42,515 nt of DNA from an uncultured Clostridium sp. Its GTDB lineage: Bacteria > Bacillota > Clostridia > Peptostreptococcales > Peptostreptococcaceae. Positions 8,076 to 17,741 of this stretch are shown in pieces. The position numbers and the translations under genes are program-made. Every line of letters begins with the position of its first letter. The stretch's first letter is position 1. The notes under the pieces were generated by a model. That model saw only the letters and a program-made list of their open reading frames with translations, made no database searches and was not told where the DNA came from. The stretch is taken from positions 1 to 42,515 of the forward strand of contig CAMEPL010000014.1 of NCBI GenBank assembly GCA_945931665.1. Reading direction: 5' to 3'.

Positions 8076-11000
8076 TTAATCAACAGATTTTAATGATTCT
8101 ACCATTTTTACATTTTTTAATTTATAGTACATTACCACATTTACTATAAATGAAAGTAATATTGTTAAAATAGCTGCTATTATATAGCTCTTCGTACTTA
8201 TTATTCTACCAAACATCATTGATTTTATTTCAACTGTAATCATAATATATTGATGTAAAAACTTACCTAATACTAGTCCAAATATTATTCCTACTATCGT
8301 TAGTATAATATTTTCTCTATAAATATAAGCGGCTGTCTCTCCATCATAAAATCCTAAGACCTTTATTGTTGCGATTTCCCTAATTCTTTCTGATATATTT
8401 ACATTTGTCAAGTTATATAAAACTACAAATGCTAGAGAACCAGCAGAAACAATCATAACTAAAACTACATAATTTAGATTTTTAATAGTATTGCTGAATG
8501 TTTGTTTAGATGCTGTATTAAATATTACACCTGATACTCCATCTAAATTAATAACATCTTCAGACAATTTATCTTCAGCTTTTGATGATGTATCATCTAG
8601 AGTTCCTAAAATCTTGTTGTTTGAAGGAACGTTTTTAAATAATTTATTGTAGTAGTTTTGTGTCATATAGGCATAATGTGATATATAGTTTTCTGTTATG
8701 TCACTTACCTTTGCCTCTACAGTTATATCATCGCTATTTTTTAGTTTTATAGTGTCTCCAACTGATGCTCCTATTACTCTCGCTGCCTTTTCACTAAGCA
8801 CTAAACCATTATCATTTAGAGTTATTTTTTTATGACCAACCCTTTCTCTAAGATGAATAAATTTATTTAACTTGCTTAAATCATCTGGAATTACTATATT
8901 CACCTCTTCGCTACCTTTACTTGTTCTTACTTCTCCATTTTCATATACAAAGAATTCATATTCCTTGATATTTTTAGTTTTATCTAGCTCTTTAGTCATG
9001 TTTTTGATTTCTTTATCTGATATTTTATTTGAAATTGAAACCTCCATATCATACTTTAGTAATTCTCCATATTGTCCTGTAACTATCATTTGTATGGAAT
9101 CTTTTATTCCAAATCCAGTAACTAAAAGTGCTGTACATCCTGCTATTCCAAGTACAGTCATCAAAAATCTCTTTTTATATCTAAATATATTTCTAAGCGT
9201 TACTTTACTTATAAAACTAAGTCTCTTCCATATAAAGTCTATTCTTTCTAATAAAATTCTTTTTCCGTTTTTTGGAGCCTTTGGTCTCATAAGATTAGAT
9301 GGCTCTTCCATTAATTCTTTTTTACAAGCTGTATAGGCTGATAAAGTGGTTACTAAGATAGCAACTACTGTAATCCCTATTGCTAATGGTATATCAATTA
9401 CTACTTGCATATCTGGAAGTGTATACATCATTCCATACGCGTAGAAAATTACAATTGGGAATACTGAAAACCCTATTAATAAACCTAATATACTTCCTAC
9501 TATACTTGCAGTAAATGCATATAGTATGTATTTTTTAGCTATATCAAATACTGAATATCCAAGCGCTTTTAATGTACCTATATTTATTCTCTGTTCGTCT
9601 ACCATTCTAGTCATAGTTGTTAAACACACAAGAGCTGCTACTGCAAAGAAAAATACAGGAAATATCTTAGCTAGAGCATCTATACTATTTGCACATCCTT
9701 CATATTCAACAAATGACCTATGACTATCTCTATCTAAAACATACCACATTGGTTTTTCAATATTATTTATTTGTTTTTGAGCATCTTCTATCTTTTTCTC
9801 AGCTTTTAATAACTGCAACTTAGTTTCTTGTTTCTTTTGATCTAATGTTTTTTGACTTTCTTCTATATCTTTTTGAGCATTTTTTATTTTTTGCTCTGCT
9901 CTTTCAATTTCAGCATTGGCAGTTACTTCAGATTGTTGTAATTGAAGTTCTGATTGTTTTATCTTAGCTTCATTATAACTTAAAGTTTGTTTAGTTTGAT
10001 TCAGCTTATTTTCAGCATTTTTTAATGCTTGTCTCTTGCTTTCTAATTGATTTTTAGCAGATGCTATACCCGCTTTTAATTGAACTAAGTTACTATTTAT
10101 ATTGTCTATTTGACTTTGATAGTAAATCTTTTGATCCTCTGTCAAGTTAGGATTATTTAATAGAGAATTTAATTGAACTACTTGTTGCTCTAATTGATAT
10201 TGTTGTTCCTCTAATTCTTTAATCTTAGATTCAGCTTGTGAAAATCCAGCTTCAGCATTGCTCTTTTGGCTTTGATATTCTTGCAATGCACTTTGGTATT
10301 GTTGTTTTCCAGATTGAAGTTGCTTTTTGGCACTTTCTATTTCGTTTTTTCCATCTTCTATTTTCTTTTTTGCTTGTACTTTTTGTGACTCAAGCTCTAT
10401 TTTTCCATTTTGTAATTCTATTTTAGCTTTATCAATTTTATATTGTGCATCGTTTAACTCATTTTGAGCCTTTTCTTTATTATCTTGATAATCCTGTTTA
10501 TTTTTATCTAATTTCTCTTGTGCTTCTGACACAACTTGATCGTATCTAGTTCCTATTCTATTATCTTTTATATTATCAATATCATCTACTACCGAATCAA
10601 TTAATTTTTGATACTCATCTGAATAAGTATCTAGTTTATTTGCCCCTTTTACAGTTAAATAAATATCAGTGTAAACATCTAAGTTGAAATCGGAATCAAG
10701 AATCATCATTGCCCCTTGTATTCTACCTCCACCTATAGATGCATTTCCCTTTTCATGAGATAAATAATATGGAGTATTCACATATCCTACTACTGTATAT
10801 TCTTTCTTTTTTAAGCTATTACTTATATCATCATCTGTACCAGAATCAAGCACTATCTTACTTCCTATAGGATAAGCTAAAAACTGATATTTAGACTTTT
10901 CTATTACACATTCTCCACTTTTTTGTGGCAATCTACCTTTTACTACTTTAAGTCTATTCATATAGTTTTTGTTATCTTCTTTGTAATCATTTAGATTTAG

Positions 11001-11324
11001 ACTTTGTATTTGAACTACACTATCTTTATCTTTATAATGTGATATTGCTTCTATAGAGTAGGAACCCTTTATTGCATCTACATTATCTATTTTTTTAATT
11101 GCATCTACATCATCATCTGTAAGCCCCAAAGTAGATGTCACTCTAATATCCATTAAATTATAATCATCATAATATAAATCTGATGTTTTTTTCATAACTA
11201 GAGGTGCATCCTTAATCCCCGCAAAGAATGCCACCCCTAATGCAACAATTAGTAAAATAGAAATAAATCTTCCCTTTGAATTTTTTATATCTCTGACAAA
11301 ATCTTTATTAAGTGCACTTTTCAT
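8076..11324 (-). CDS. Giant FtsX-like ABC permease with long extracytoplasmic coiled coil
   Basis: 1082 residues from the ATG at 11324, one base after the ATPase stop; a TTG start four codons earlier would overlap the ATPase by 11 bases and sits too close to its binding site. The order is TM1 (about 18-37), a MacB-like extracytoplasmic domain, and a Gln/Lys/Glu-rich coiled coil (about 260-520). A three-TM FtsX bundle (about 545-700), a TM near 745-765, a second extracytoplasmic domain and a last three-TM bundle to the C-terminus follow. This is the two-bundle layout of type VII, mechanotransmission-type ABC systems, which use ATP to move an external domain rather than carry a solute through the membrane. 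Partner: the ATPase just upstream. The substrate (lipid, peptide or cell-wall enzyme) is not apparent. Confidence 0.88.
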   Translation of the reverse strand: MKSALNKDFVRDIKNSKGRFISILLIVALGVAFFAGIKDAPLVMKKTSDLYYDDYNLMDIRVTSTLGLTDDDVDAIKKIDNVDAIKGSYSIEAISHYKDKDSVVQIQSLNLNDYKEDNKNYMNRLKVVKGRLPQKSGECVIEKSKYQFLAYPIGSKIVLDSGTDDDISNSLKKKEYTVVGYVNTPYYLSHEKGNASIGGGRIQGAMMILDSDFNLDVYTDIYLTVKGANKLDTYSDEYQKLIDSVVDDIDNIKDNRIGTRYDQVVSEAQEKLDKNKQDYQDNKEKAQNELNDAQYKIDKAKIELQNGKIELESQKVQAKKKIEDGKNEIESAKKQLQSGKQQYQSALQEYQSQKSNAEAGFSQAESKIKELEEQQYQLEQQVVQLNSLLNNPNLTEDQKIYYQSQIDNINSNLVQLKAGIASAKNQLESKRQALKNAENKLNQTKQTLSYNEAKIKQSELQLQQSEVTANAEIERAEQKIKNAQKDIEESQKTLDQKKQETKLQLLKAEKKIEDAQKQINNIEKPMWYVLDRDSHRSFVEYEGCANSIDALAKIFPVFFFAVAALVCLTTMTRMVDEQRINIGTLKALGYSVFDIAKKYILYAFTASIVGSILGLLIGFSVFPIVIFYAYGMMYTLPDMQVVIDIPLAIGITVVAILVTTLSAYTACKKELMEEPSNLMRPKAPKNGKRILLERIDFIWKRLSFISKVTLRNIFRYKKRFLMTVLGIAGCTALLVTGFGIKDSIQMIVTGQYGELLKYDMEVSISNKISDKEIKNMTKELDKTKNIKEYEFFVYENGEVRTSKGSEEVNIVIPDDLSKLNKFIHLRERVGHKKITLNDNGLVLSEKAARVIGASVGDTIKLKNSDDITVEAKVSDITENYISHYAYMTQNYYNKLFKNVPSNNKILGTLDDTSSKAEDKLSEDVINLDGVSGVIFNTASKQTFSNTIKNLNYVVLVMIVSAGSLAFVVLYNLTNVNISERIREIATIKVLGFYDGETAAYIYRENIILTIVGIIFGLVLGKFLHQYIMITVEIKSMMFGRIISTKSYIIAAILTILLSFIVNVVMYYKLKNVKMVESLKSVD

Positions 11325-11325
11325 C

Positions 11326-12030
11326 TTACCACTCAATCCTTTCTACAGGAGTTGGATTTTCGTTTATTACTACACTCTCTATTTTACCATTTTTTACTTT
11401 AATTACTTTGTCTCCCATCGGTGTTAAAGCTAAATTATGTGTAATTATTATTACTGTCATCTTCATCTTTCTACATGTATCTTGTAATAATTTTAAAATT
11501 GATTTTCCTGTATTATAATCTAATGCACCTGTTGGTTCATCGCATAAAAGTAATTTAGGATTTTTAGCAAGGGCCCTAGCTATTGCCACTCTTTGTTGTT
11601 CTCCTCCAGATAATTGTGCAGGGAAGTTGTTTTTTCGATCTTGTAATCCTACTGCTTCCATAATTTCATCTATATCGAGCGGATTTTTACAAATTTGAGT
11701 GGCTAGCTCTACATTTTCCTTTGCTGTAAGATTTTGTACTAAATTATAAAATTGAAATACAAATCCTATATCGTACCTTCTATATGTTATTAGCTCTTTA
11801 TTTGAATAATTATTTATGTGTTTATTGTCTACTATAATTTCACCACTGCTTGGGCTATCCATTCCACCCAATATATTTAATATTGTACTTTTACCGGCAC
11901 CGCTGGCGCCCGCCACGACTACAAATTCTCCTTTATCAACAGAAAAGTTGACTCCACTTAATGCTTCGATGTCTACTTCTCCCATTTTATATATCTTTTT
12001 TACATCTTTAAATTCAATATACTTGCTCAA
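11326..12030 (-). CDS. MacB/LolD-type ABC ATPase, partner of the FtsX-like permease
   Basis: 234 residues. Walker [10 protein letters not shown] (about 41-49), Q-loop FQFYN, ABC signature [15 protein letters not shown], Walker [13 protein letters not shown] and the H-loop ITHN are all intact, so it is an active ATPase. The sequence type matches ATPases of FtsX-like exporters and lipoprotein movers. The start is a TTG with AGGGGG upstream. It lies 24 bases after the RNase J stop and one base before the permease ATG, so the three genes probably form one transcript with the ATPase and permease translationally coupled. Confidence 0.92.
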   Translation of the reverse strand: MSKYIEFKDVKKIYKMGEVDIEALSGVNFSVDKGEFVVVAGASGAGKSTILNILGGMDSPSSGEIIVDNKHINNYSNKELITYRRYDIGFVFQFYNLVQNLTAKENVELATQICKNPLDIDEIMEAVGLQDRKNNFPAQLSGGEQQRVAIARALAKNPKLLLCDEPTGALDYNTGKSILKLLQDTCRKMKMTVIIITHNLALTPMGDKVIKVKNGKIESVVINENPTPVERIEW

Positions 12031-12054
12031 TTTAATTCCCCCTAAAATTTCTTC

Positions 12055-13710
12055 TTATATTTCCATTATAATAGGAAATACGCTCGGTCTTCTCTTTGTT
12101 TTTTCAAATAATAATGTTTCTACAGCTTTTCTCACACTTCCTTTTAAAACTTGCCATCCTATTGTTTCATCTTCCAAACATTCTTCTATTTTTTGTCTAG
12201 ATACTTCTTTTATTTCATTTATAATTTCTTCGCTCTCTCTCGCATAGATAAACCCTCTCGTTATTACGTCTGGTCCCGATGCTAGGTATAAATTTTCACT
12301 GTCTATTGCAAAAACTATTATCACCATACCATCACGCGCTAAATTTCGTCTGTCTCTTAAAACTATATTTCCTACATCTCCCACACCTATTCCATCTACG
12401 TAAAGGACTCCTGTGCGAACCTTGCCCGCTACTTTTGCACCTTCTTTTGTTATCTCAAGAACATCACCTGTTTCCATTGTAAATATATCTTTTCCTGCCA
12501 TGCCCATCTTTTTAGCTAAGTCTGCGTGGTGTTTTAAATGACGATATTCACCATGTACTGGTAAAAAGTATTTAGGTTTAGTTATAGAGTGAATAAGTTT
12601 TAATTCTTCTTGATATGCATGTCCTGAAACATGTACATCTTCCAAATCTTCATATATAACTTCTGCACCTTTTTTATAAAGTTGATTTATTACCTTTGAT
12701 ATCATTTTATCATTTCCAGGTATGGGTGATGCTGAAATTATAAATAAATCATTTGGTTCTAAAGTTATTTTTCTATGATTTCCATAAGCTATCCTTGAAA
12801 GACCTGCCATAGGTTCTCCTTGGCTTCCTGTTGTGATTATAGTTATATTGTCATCATAGTTATTTAACTCATCTACATTTATTACTGAATCGTCTGGTAT
12901 ATGCAAATATCCAAGTTCCATTGCTACCTTGCTTACATTTTCCATACTTCTTCCACTAAAACAAATCTTTCTATTTTGTTTTAATGATGCATCTACTACT
13001 TGTTGCATTCTGTGTATATTAGATGCAAATGTAGCTACTATAACCCTGCCTGTAGCTGACCCTATAATTCTATTTAAAGTTTCACCTATTGTTTTCTCAG
13101 AAAGTGAATGACCACTTCTCTCAACATTTGTACTGTCTGCCATTAATAATAATATACCTTCTTCTCCCAATGCAGAAAATCTGTTTAAATCCATAACTCT
13201 GCCATCAATAGGAGTATAATCTATTTTAAAGTCACCAGTATGAACAATAGTTCCAATTGGTGTGAAAATAGCCAAAGAACATGCATCTGCTATACTGTGG
13301 GTTGCTCTTATAAATTCTACACTTAATTTATCGAATTTTATAATATCTCCTTCTTTTACAGATATTAAATTTGTTTTATCTATTTTATGTTCTTCTAATT
13401 TATTTGATATAAGCCCTATTGTCAAGCGTGTAGCATATATATCCATATTTAGCTGTTTTAAGATATATGGTATCGAACCTATATGATCCTCATGACCATG
13501 AGTTATAAATAGTCCTTTTACTTTGTCCTTATTTTCTAATAGATAAGTTATATCTGGTATAACCAAGTCTATTCCCAGCATATCGTCATCTGGAAATGAA
13601 ACTCCACAATCTATTACTATTATTTCATCCTCATATTCTATAGCTGTTATATTTTTCCCTATTTCACCTAATCCTCCTAGAGGAATTATTCTCAATGTGT
13701 CTTTTTTCAT
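12055..13710 (-). CDS. rnj: Ribonuclease J
   Basis: 551 residues, typical for RNase J, the metallo-beta-lactamase/beta-CASP enzyme with 5'-3' exonuclease and endonuclease activity in mRNA decay and rRNA maturation. The zinc motif HGHEDH is at 71-76; GDFKID and the beta-CASP block (LMADSTNVERSGHS, TGSQGEPMAGLSRIA, VSGHA, PVHGEYRHL) follow. The C-terminal domain is complete. Whether it corresponds to RnjA or RnjB cannot be told from one gene. The ATG has AAGGAGAG upstream, a promoter lies at 13748-13777, and the ABC pair follows by 24 bases. Confidence 0.95.
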   Translation of the reverse strand: MKKDTLRIIPLGGLGEIGKNITAIEYEDEIIVIDCGVSFPDDDMLGIDLVIPDITYLLENKDKVKGLFITHGHEDHIGSIPYILKQLNMDIYATRLTIGLISNKLEEHKIDKTNLISVKEGDIIKFDKLSVEFIRATHSIADACSLAIFTPIGTIVHTGDFKIDYTPIDGRVMDLNRFSALGEEGILLLMADSTNVERSGHSLSEKTIGETLNRIIGSATGRVIVATFASNIHRMQQVVDASLKQNRKICFSGRSMENVSKVAMELGYLHIPDDSVINVDELNNYDDNITIITTGSQGEPMAGLSRIAYGNHRKITLEPNDLFIISASPIPGNDKMISKVINQLYKKGAEVIYEDLEDVHVSGHAYQEELKLIHSITKPKYFLPVHGEYRHLKHHADLAKKMGMAGKDIFTMETGDVLEITKEGAKVAGKVRTGVLYVDGIGVGDVGNIVLRDRRNLARDGMVIIVFAIDSENLYLASGPDVITRGFIYARESEEIINEIKEVSRQKIEECLEDETIGWQVLKGSVRKAVETLLFEKTKRRPSVFPIIMEI

Positions 13711-13747
13711 TTTACTCTCCTTGATAAATTTATAAATATATGTATCT

Positions 13748-13777
13748 ATTATCGAATTTTTGTTTTTTCTCTTTCAA
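13748..13777 (-). promoter_or_regulatory. Sigma-A promoter of rnj
   Basis: Minus-strand TTGAAA (13772-13777), 18-base spacer, GATAAT (13748-13753), about 35 bases before the RNase J start. Confidence 0.55.
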
Positions 13778-13850
13778 TAACGTTTTTCTTTTATATTATT
13801 TACACATTTACATAAATTATAATTTGATATATGCTACAGCTTATGAATTT

Positions 13851-13990
13851 AAAATTAATGAGGTATATCTGTTTAATTTAGAAAAGTTAACTAATATTAA
13901 TGAATCCGATTTATGTTACATATTAGAAACTTGGGAATCTGCAGTTAGAGCCACTCACTTTTTTTAAGTGAAAAAGATATAATTTTAATT
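13851..13990 (+). pseudogene. Decayed N-terminal fragment of a GNAT acetyltransferase
   Basis: The plus strand reads NINESDLCYILETWESAVRATHFF and then stops at a TAA after a run of seven T. Adding one T restores LSEKDI, giving the ATHFFLSEKDI line typical of the start of YjaB-like GNAT acetyltransferases (IWxxSVxATHDFLS). After that the frame wanders into the hairpin at 13996 and no acetyl-CoA-binding motif is found. So this is a remnant with a homopolymer frameshift and a large 3' deletion. The upstream part of the frame overlaps the rnj promoter and has no ribosome binding site. Of the 13711-14081 gap, this fragment, the rnj promoter and a terminator are the only content. Confidence 0.6.
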
Positions 13991-13995
13991 AAAAC

Positions 13996-14030
13996 AGGTT
14001 GGATAAATATTTTTAGCCAACCTATTTTAT
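13996..14030 (-). terminator. Terminator of the M20 amidohydrolase gene
   Basis: AGGTTGG / CCAACCT stem with a T-rich tail on the minus strand (GTTTTAATT) and also on the plus strand (ATTTTAT), about 55 bases past the stop at 14082. Confidence 0.6.
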
Positions 14031-14081
14031 AAAACTATTTAATTCTATATCAATATGTTTAACAAATATAATAAACATATA

Positions 14082-15263
14082 TTAATTAAAATATAATACA
14101 TTTAACACATGCATAATAACACCAATACTAAGGCATCTCTCATCTATATCAAAGTCTGCTGTATGTATAAGAGATGTTATTCCTTTTTCTTTGTTTGCAC
14201 AGCCAATGTGGAAGAATGCCCCTTTACAATTTTCAGTAAAGAAAGAGAAATCTTCTCCACCCATAGATGGATAATCTTTAAACACAAAACTTCCTTCTCC
14301 CAAAAATTCTTCCGCATTTTTTTTAACTACATCGATTAAATCTTTATCATTTATAAGAGCATCGTATCCTTTTTCTTTTATTTTAAATTTAGCTTCACAT
14401 CTATATGCTGCTGCTGTATTTTCAACTATCTCGGCAGCTCTTTCTACTATAAATTCTCTTTGTTTATTATCTAAAGTTCTAAGTGTTCCATTTATAGTAA
14501 TTTCATCACAGATTACATTTCCAGCATCTCCGCCTTGGATTTTGCCAAGTGTAAGAACTGCCATATCTTGTGGTGCTAGATTTCTACTTATTATACTTTG
14601 TAATGATGTAATTATTTGAGCTGCTGCTACTAATGCATCTATACCATTTTGAGGATATGCCCCATGGCCTTTTTTCCCCTTTACTTCTATTAAAACTGAA
14701 TTGGTACTTGCATTTAATGTTCCATATTTTGATTCTATAATTCCTACATCTAAATAACCTTGTACATGTGCCCCAAACATATACTCCACTTTTGGATTTT
14801 CCATAAGACCATCTTCAACAAAGAATTTGGCACCTCCGTCTTTTTCCTCTGCTGGTTCAAAAAAGAACTTTACATTTACATTTAACTCATTTTTCATTTC
14901 ATATAATAATTTACACGCACCTATAAGCATTGTTGTATGAGCATCGTGTCCGCATGCATGCATAATGCCTTTATTTTGTGATTTATATTCACTTTTCTTT
15001 TTTTCTTCAATTGGAAGTGCATCTATATCTCCCCTAATTCCAATCGTCGTCTTTGCATCTTTTCTATATATATAGGCCATCAGCCCTCTATGGTGCTCAA
15101 ACTCCATATAATCTATTCCTATTTCATCTAAATATTTTTTTATTTTCTCCTTAGTTACAAACTCCTGCATTGCTAATTCAGGTGTTCTGTGTAAATCCCT
15201 TCTAATTTTTATTAAATAATCAGATATCTCCTTTCCCCTTTTTATAATATCCTCTTTTATCAT
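14082..15263 (-). CDS. M20D family amidohydrolase / aminoacylase
   Basis: 393 residues. M20D enzymes hydrolyse N-acyl amino acids (hippurate, N-acetyl-diaminopimelate, N-acetyl amino acids or auxin-type conjugates) using a di-metal centre. The opening RRDLHRTPELAMQE, RGDIDALPI, the metal-binding MHACGHDAH (102-109, with Cys104 and His106) and the catalytic EPAEE (Glu139/Glu140) are all present. A C-terminal SMGGEDFSFF motif closes the metal site. The dimerisation lid domain lies at about 185-300. It is divergent to the cyclase-family gene and separated by about 100 bases. The substrate cannot be assigned from sequence. Confidence 0.9.
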   Translation of the reverse strand: MIKEDIIKRGKEISDYLIKIRRDLHRTPELAMQEFVTKEKIKKYLDEIGIDYMEFEHHRGLMAYIYRKDAKTTIGIRGDIDALPIEEKKKSEYKSQNKGIMHACGHDAHTTMLIGACKLLYEMKNELNVNVKFFFEPAEEKDGGAKFFVEDGLMENPKVEYMFGAHVQGYLDVGIIESKYGTLNASTNSVLIEVKGKKGHGAYPQNGIDALVAAAQIITSLQSIISRNLAPQDMAVLTLGKIQGGDAGNVICDEITINGTLRTLDNKQREFIVERAAEIVENTAAAYRCEAKFKIKEKGYDALINDKDLIDVVKKNAEEFLGEGSFVFKDYPSMGGEDFSFFTENCKGAFFHIGCANKEKGITSLIHTADFDIDERCLSIGVIMHVLNVLYFN

Positions 15264-15323
15264 ATTTACCCCTCCTCTGTTTATTTTTTATTATATCCCA
15301 TAAAAACATAACTTTATTGTATA

Positions 15324-15332
15324 TGATATAAT
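15324..15332 (+). promoter_or_regulatory. Extended -10 promoter of the cyclase-family gene
   Basis: TGATATAAT (TG one base before a perfect TATAAT at 15327-15332) with no good -35, about 33 bases before the chosen start. The divergent M20 gene has a TATAAT-type -10 in the same 100-base gap. Confidence 0.45.
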
Positions 15333-15364
15333 TCTATTAAATTATATTGTACAAGGAGGTTATT

Positions 15365-16006
15365 ATGAAAGTTATTGACTTAACTCATACAATAAAATCT
15401 GATATGCCTGTATTTCCAGGTACAGGACAGCCAAAATTAGATCCTGCTAGTAGTTTTGAAGAAGATGGATTTAGAGAAACACTACTTACTATGTACTCTC
15501 ATACGGGAACACATATGGATGCACCAGCTCATGTTAGAAAAGATGGTATTACATTAGATAAATTACCTGCCGACAAATTTGTTGGAAAAGCTTTAGTTAT
15601 AGATTGTAGCGATTTATCAGAGGGCGATAAAATAGATATATCTTATATAAATAAATATAAAGATATAATTAATGAGGCTGAATTTGTATTATTTAAAACA
15701 AACTGGGATAAATACTGGGATACAGATAAGTACTTCGGAAAATTTCCAGTTATAAATGATGAAGTAGTTGATTATTTAATAAATTCTAATAAAAAAGGAA
15801 TTGGGCTTGATGTAATTTCAATTGAAGATATTGATTCACATGATTTACCTGTACATCACAAAGTCTTAAAAAATAATCTAGTAATAATAGAAAACCTTTG
15901 TAACCTTGATCAAATAGGAAATGACTTATTCACATTATGTGCTCTACCTTTAAAATTTATAGATTCTGATGGAGCTTCAATTAGAGCAGTTGCTATTTTA
16001 GATTAA
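15365..16006 (+). CDS. Cyclase-family (kynurenine formamidase-like) metal hydrolase
   Basis: 213 residues from the ATG at 15365, which lies five bases after a perfect AAGGAGG; a TTG six codons earlier would precede the binding site. The metal-binding signature SHTGTHMDAPAH is at 45-56 (His46, His50, Asp52, His56), and the opening MKVIDLTHTIKSDMPVFPG is typical. Family members hydrolyse N-formylkynurenine, cyclic imides or isatin-like amides. No tryptophan-degradation genes lie nearby, so the generic name is safer. Cytoplasmic; transcribed alone. Confidence 0.87.
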   Translation: MKVIDLTHTIKSDMPVFPGTGQPKLDPASSFEEDGFRETLLTMYSHTGTHMDAPAHVRKDGITLDKLPADKFVGKALVIDCSDLSEGDKIDISYINKYKDIINEAEFVLFKTNWDKYWDTDKYFGKFPVINDEVVDYLINSNKKGIGLDVISIEDIDSHDLPVHHKVLKNNLVIIENLCNLDQIGNDLFTLCALPLKFIDSDGASIRAVAILD

Positions 16007-16022
16007 TATATAAGTTTAATAA

Positions 16023-16050
16023 AAGGGATGTAAAAATTTATACATCCCTT
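16023..16050 (-). terminator. Terminator between convergent cyclase and VanZ genes
   Basis: AAGGGATGTA / TACATCCCTT stem followed on the minus strand by TTTTATT, placed right after the VanZ-gene stop. The plus-strand T-run is poor. Confidence 0.7.
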
Positions 16051-16053
16051 CAA

Positions 16054-17466
16054 TTAGTAATTTTGTGCCAATGCAGGTATAAATATTGGTCTTCCCTCTC
16101 CATCTATAGTACATTCGAATCTATATACAGGTTGATAAAACCCTTTACTATCCACTTGATAACATAGTTTAACACTTCTGACAACTATAGATTGTATATC
16201 GTATAATTCATAAGAATTAAATTCACCTGCTTTTATTTTTTCATAAGCCTCTTCTTCACTTATAATTTTATACTCGCCACAAACATCATATTGATATATA
16301 TAATTATTTATATGAAGATTCTCATCATTTTGGTCTACACTTATATAGCCATCTGTCAATTTATTGTCTTTATCTTCTAAATCAACTGAGAATTTATATA
16401 TATAAGATTTATCGTTCTCATCTAAATCTTTTTGTTCTTCAAATTGTGAGTTTGGGTATACTTCAATATTATAACTAGATAATATATCTTTTACACTTTC
16501 CTCATCCATATTGCTATATATCTTATTTTTATCGCTTTTAAAGTCATCTAAATCATAAGTTCCGCCTCTTAAATGAACGGCTAGTCTATATCTTTTATCC
16601 TTAGAATTATATACTACTTGATTTGCATAAGTCTCTATATTTGATTTATCTAATTTAGCATTTAACTCTTTAAAAAATGATTCTGCAAATTGCAGTGTTT
16701 CTTCTTTAGTATATCTTTCTGAAATATATACTTTTTGCTTTTTAATATCTTTGCTATTTAATTCTACATCACTACTTAAAGTTACATCATCCATATGGTA
16801 GACATAGTTATAATCGCTACTTAAGTTTCCAAATTCCTGATTGTTATAATTTTCTATTATCTTATAAGTTATAGCTAACGTCAAAACTATAGGTAAAATA
16901 CATAAAGTTAATTTTAGAGGTTTAAATCTTGTCTTTTCTTTAGAAAAAATCAATAATATAAACATAACTAGACTATATCCAATAAGCGCTCCTATCCAGT
17001 TATTCATTATATCATCAACTTCGAAAATTCCCCTTTTTGTTATATATTGAGTCACCTCTATCCCTACCGTAAACATTAGAGATAAACTCATAGTCGCGAA
17101 AAAATTCTTAAATTTATCACTAAAAAGCGGAAGTAAAAATCCAAATGGTACAAACATCAAAATATTAAGTACGATATTTCTCCAATAAGATTTTGAATAA
17201 TTATTCCACGCTTCTATATATGAACTAAATAAATGCAAATTTGCATGTTCATATACTCCCGGTCTTATAAAGATTGTCGCTCCGCTTACTATTACTATAT
17301 AACAAAATAAAATACAAAATATTACTACCTTTTTTATATGCGATTTAACATGATTTTTTAGGAATTTTCTTAAAAATATCCAATATATGAACCACATAAA
17401 AATTAGACCTATTACGCCTAATATTAAATAATCTCTAGCTAAATTAATAACTTGAAAAAGCTTCAT
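16054..17466 (-). CDS. VanZ-domain membrane protein with C-terminal extracytoplasmic domain
   Basis: 470 residues with six predicted membrane segments in the first 215 residues. Residues about 85-180 match the VanZ-like domain (NIVLNILMFVPFGFLLPLF, GIEVTQY, DDIMNNWIGALIGY). The C-terminal half (about 220-470) is hydrophilic, Asp/Lys/Tyr-rich and probably outside the cell; it carries PepSY-like features (EEEAYEKIKAGEF) but I cannot assign it firmly. VanZ proteins are linked to teicoplanin resistance in vancomycin clusters, but most chromosomal homologues have no known role and no van genes are present here. The ATG has TGGAGGG upstream. It is monocistronic. Confidence 0.82.
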   Translation of the reverse strand: MKLFQVINLARDYLILGVIGLIFMWFIYWIFLRKFLKNHVKSHIKKVVIFCILFCYIVIVSGATIFIRPGVYEHANLHLFSSYIEAWNNYSKSYWRNIVLNILMFVPFGFLLPLFSDKFKNFFATMSLSLMFTVGIEVTQYITKRGIFEVDDIMNNWIGALIGYSLVMFILLIFSKEKTRFKPLKLTLCILPIVLTLAITYKIIENYNNQEFGNLSSDYNYVYHMDDVTLSSDVELNSKDIKKQKVYISERYTKEETLQFAESFFKELNAKLDKSNIETYANQVVYNSKDKRYRLAVHLRGGTYDLDDFKSDKNKIYSNMDEESVKDILSSYNIEVYPNSQFEEQKDLDENDKSYIYKFSVDLEDKDNKLTDGYISVDQNDENLHINNYIYQYDVCGEYKIISEEEAYEKIKAGEFNSYELYDIQSIVVRSVKLCYQVDSKGFYQPVYRFECTIDGEGRPIFIPALAQNY

Positions 17467-17558
17467 AACTATCCCTCCATTGTCTAATTCCTTTTAATTA
17501 TAAACCCTTTTATGTGGATATTCATTAAAATTTTCTTAAAAATATAAATTTAAACATG

Positions 17559-17588
17559 AAAAAAGGATGCGCCGCCACATCCTTTTTT
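17559..17588 (-). terminator. Terminator downstream of the ACT-domain gene
   Basis: Symmetric AAAAAAGGATG / CATCCTTTTTT hairpin with an 8-base loop CGCCGCCA; works on both strands. It sits in the 17467-17741 gap, upstream of the VanZ gene. Confidence 0.8.
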
Positions 17589-17741
17589 CGGGGAGTTATT
17601 ACTAAAAAAATCATCAAAAAAATTATTTTAAGTATTAGTTATTTAAGTTTAAATAACATTTTAGAATTTAACTAGCTTGTATCGTTTACTATGATATAAT
17701 AATATAATAAAAAACTTAAATTAACCTTAACTTATAATATT

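Noticed and set aside
13740-13967. A 75-residue plus-strand gene
   Set aside because: No ribosome binding site, its start overlaps the rnj promoter, and its end is a homopolymer frameshift in a GNAT-like sequence. Better read as a pseudogene.
16054-17466. Vancomycin or teicoplanin resistance gene vanZ
   Set aside because: Only the VanZ-like domain is shared, the protein has a large extra domain, and no van genes are nearby.
17697-17712. Plus-strand TATAAT-like repeats as a promoter
   Set aside because: No -35 at a workable distance and only a minus-strand gene downstream; AT-rich background explains it.
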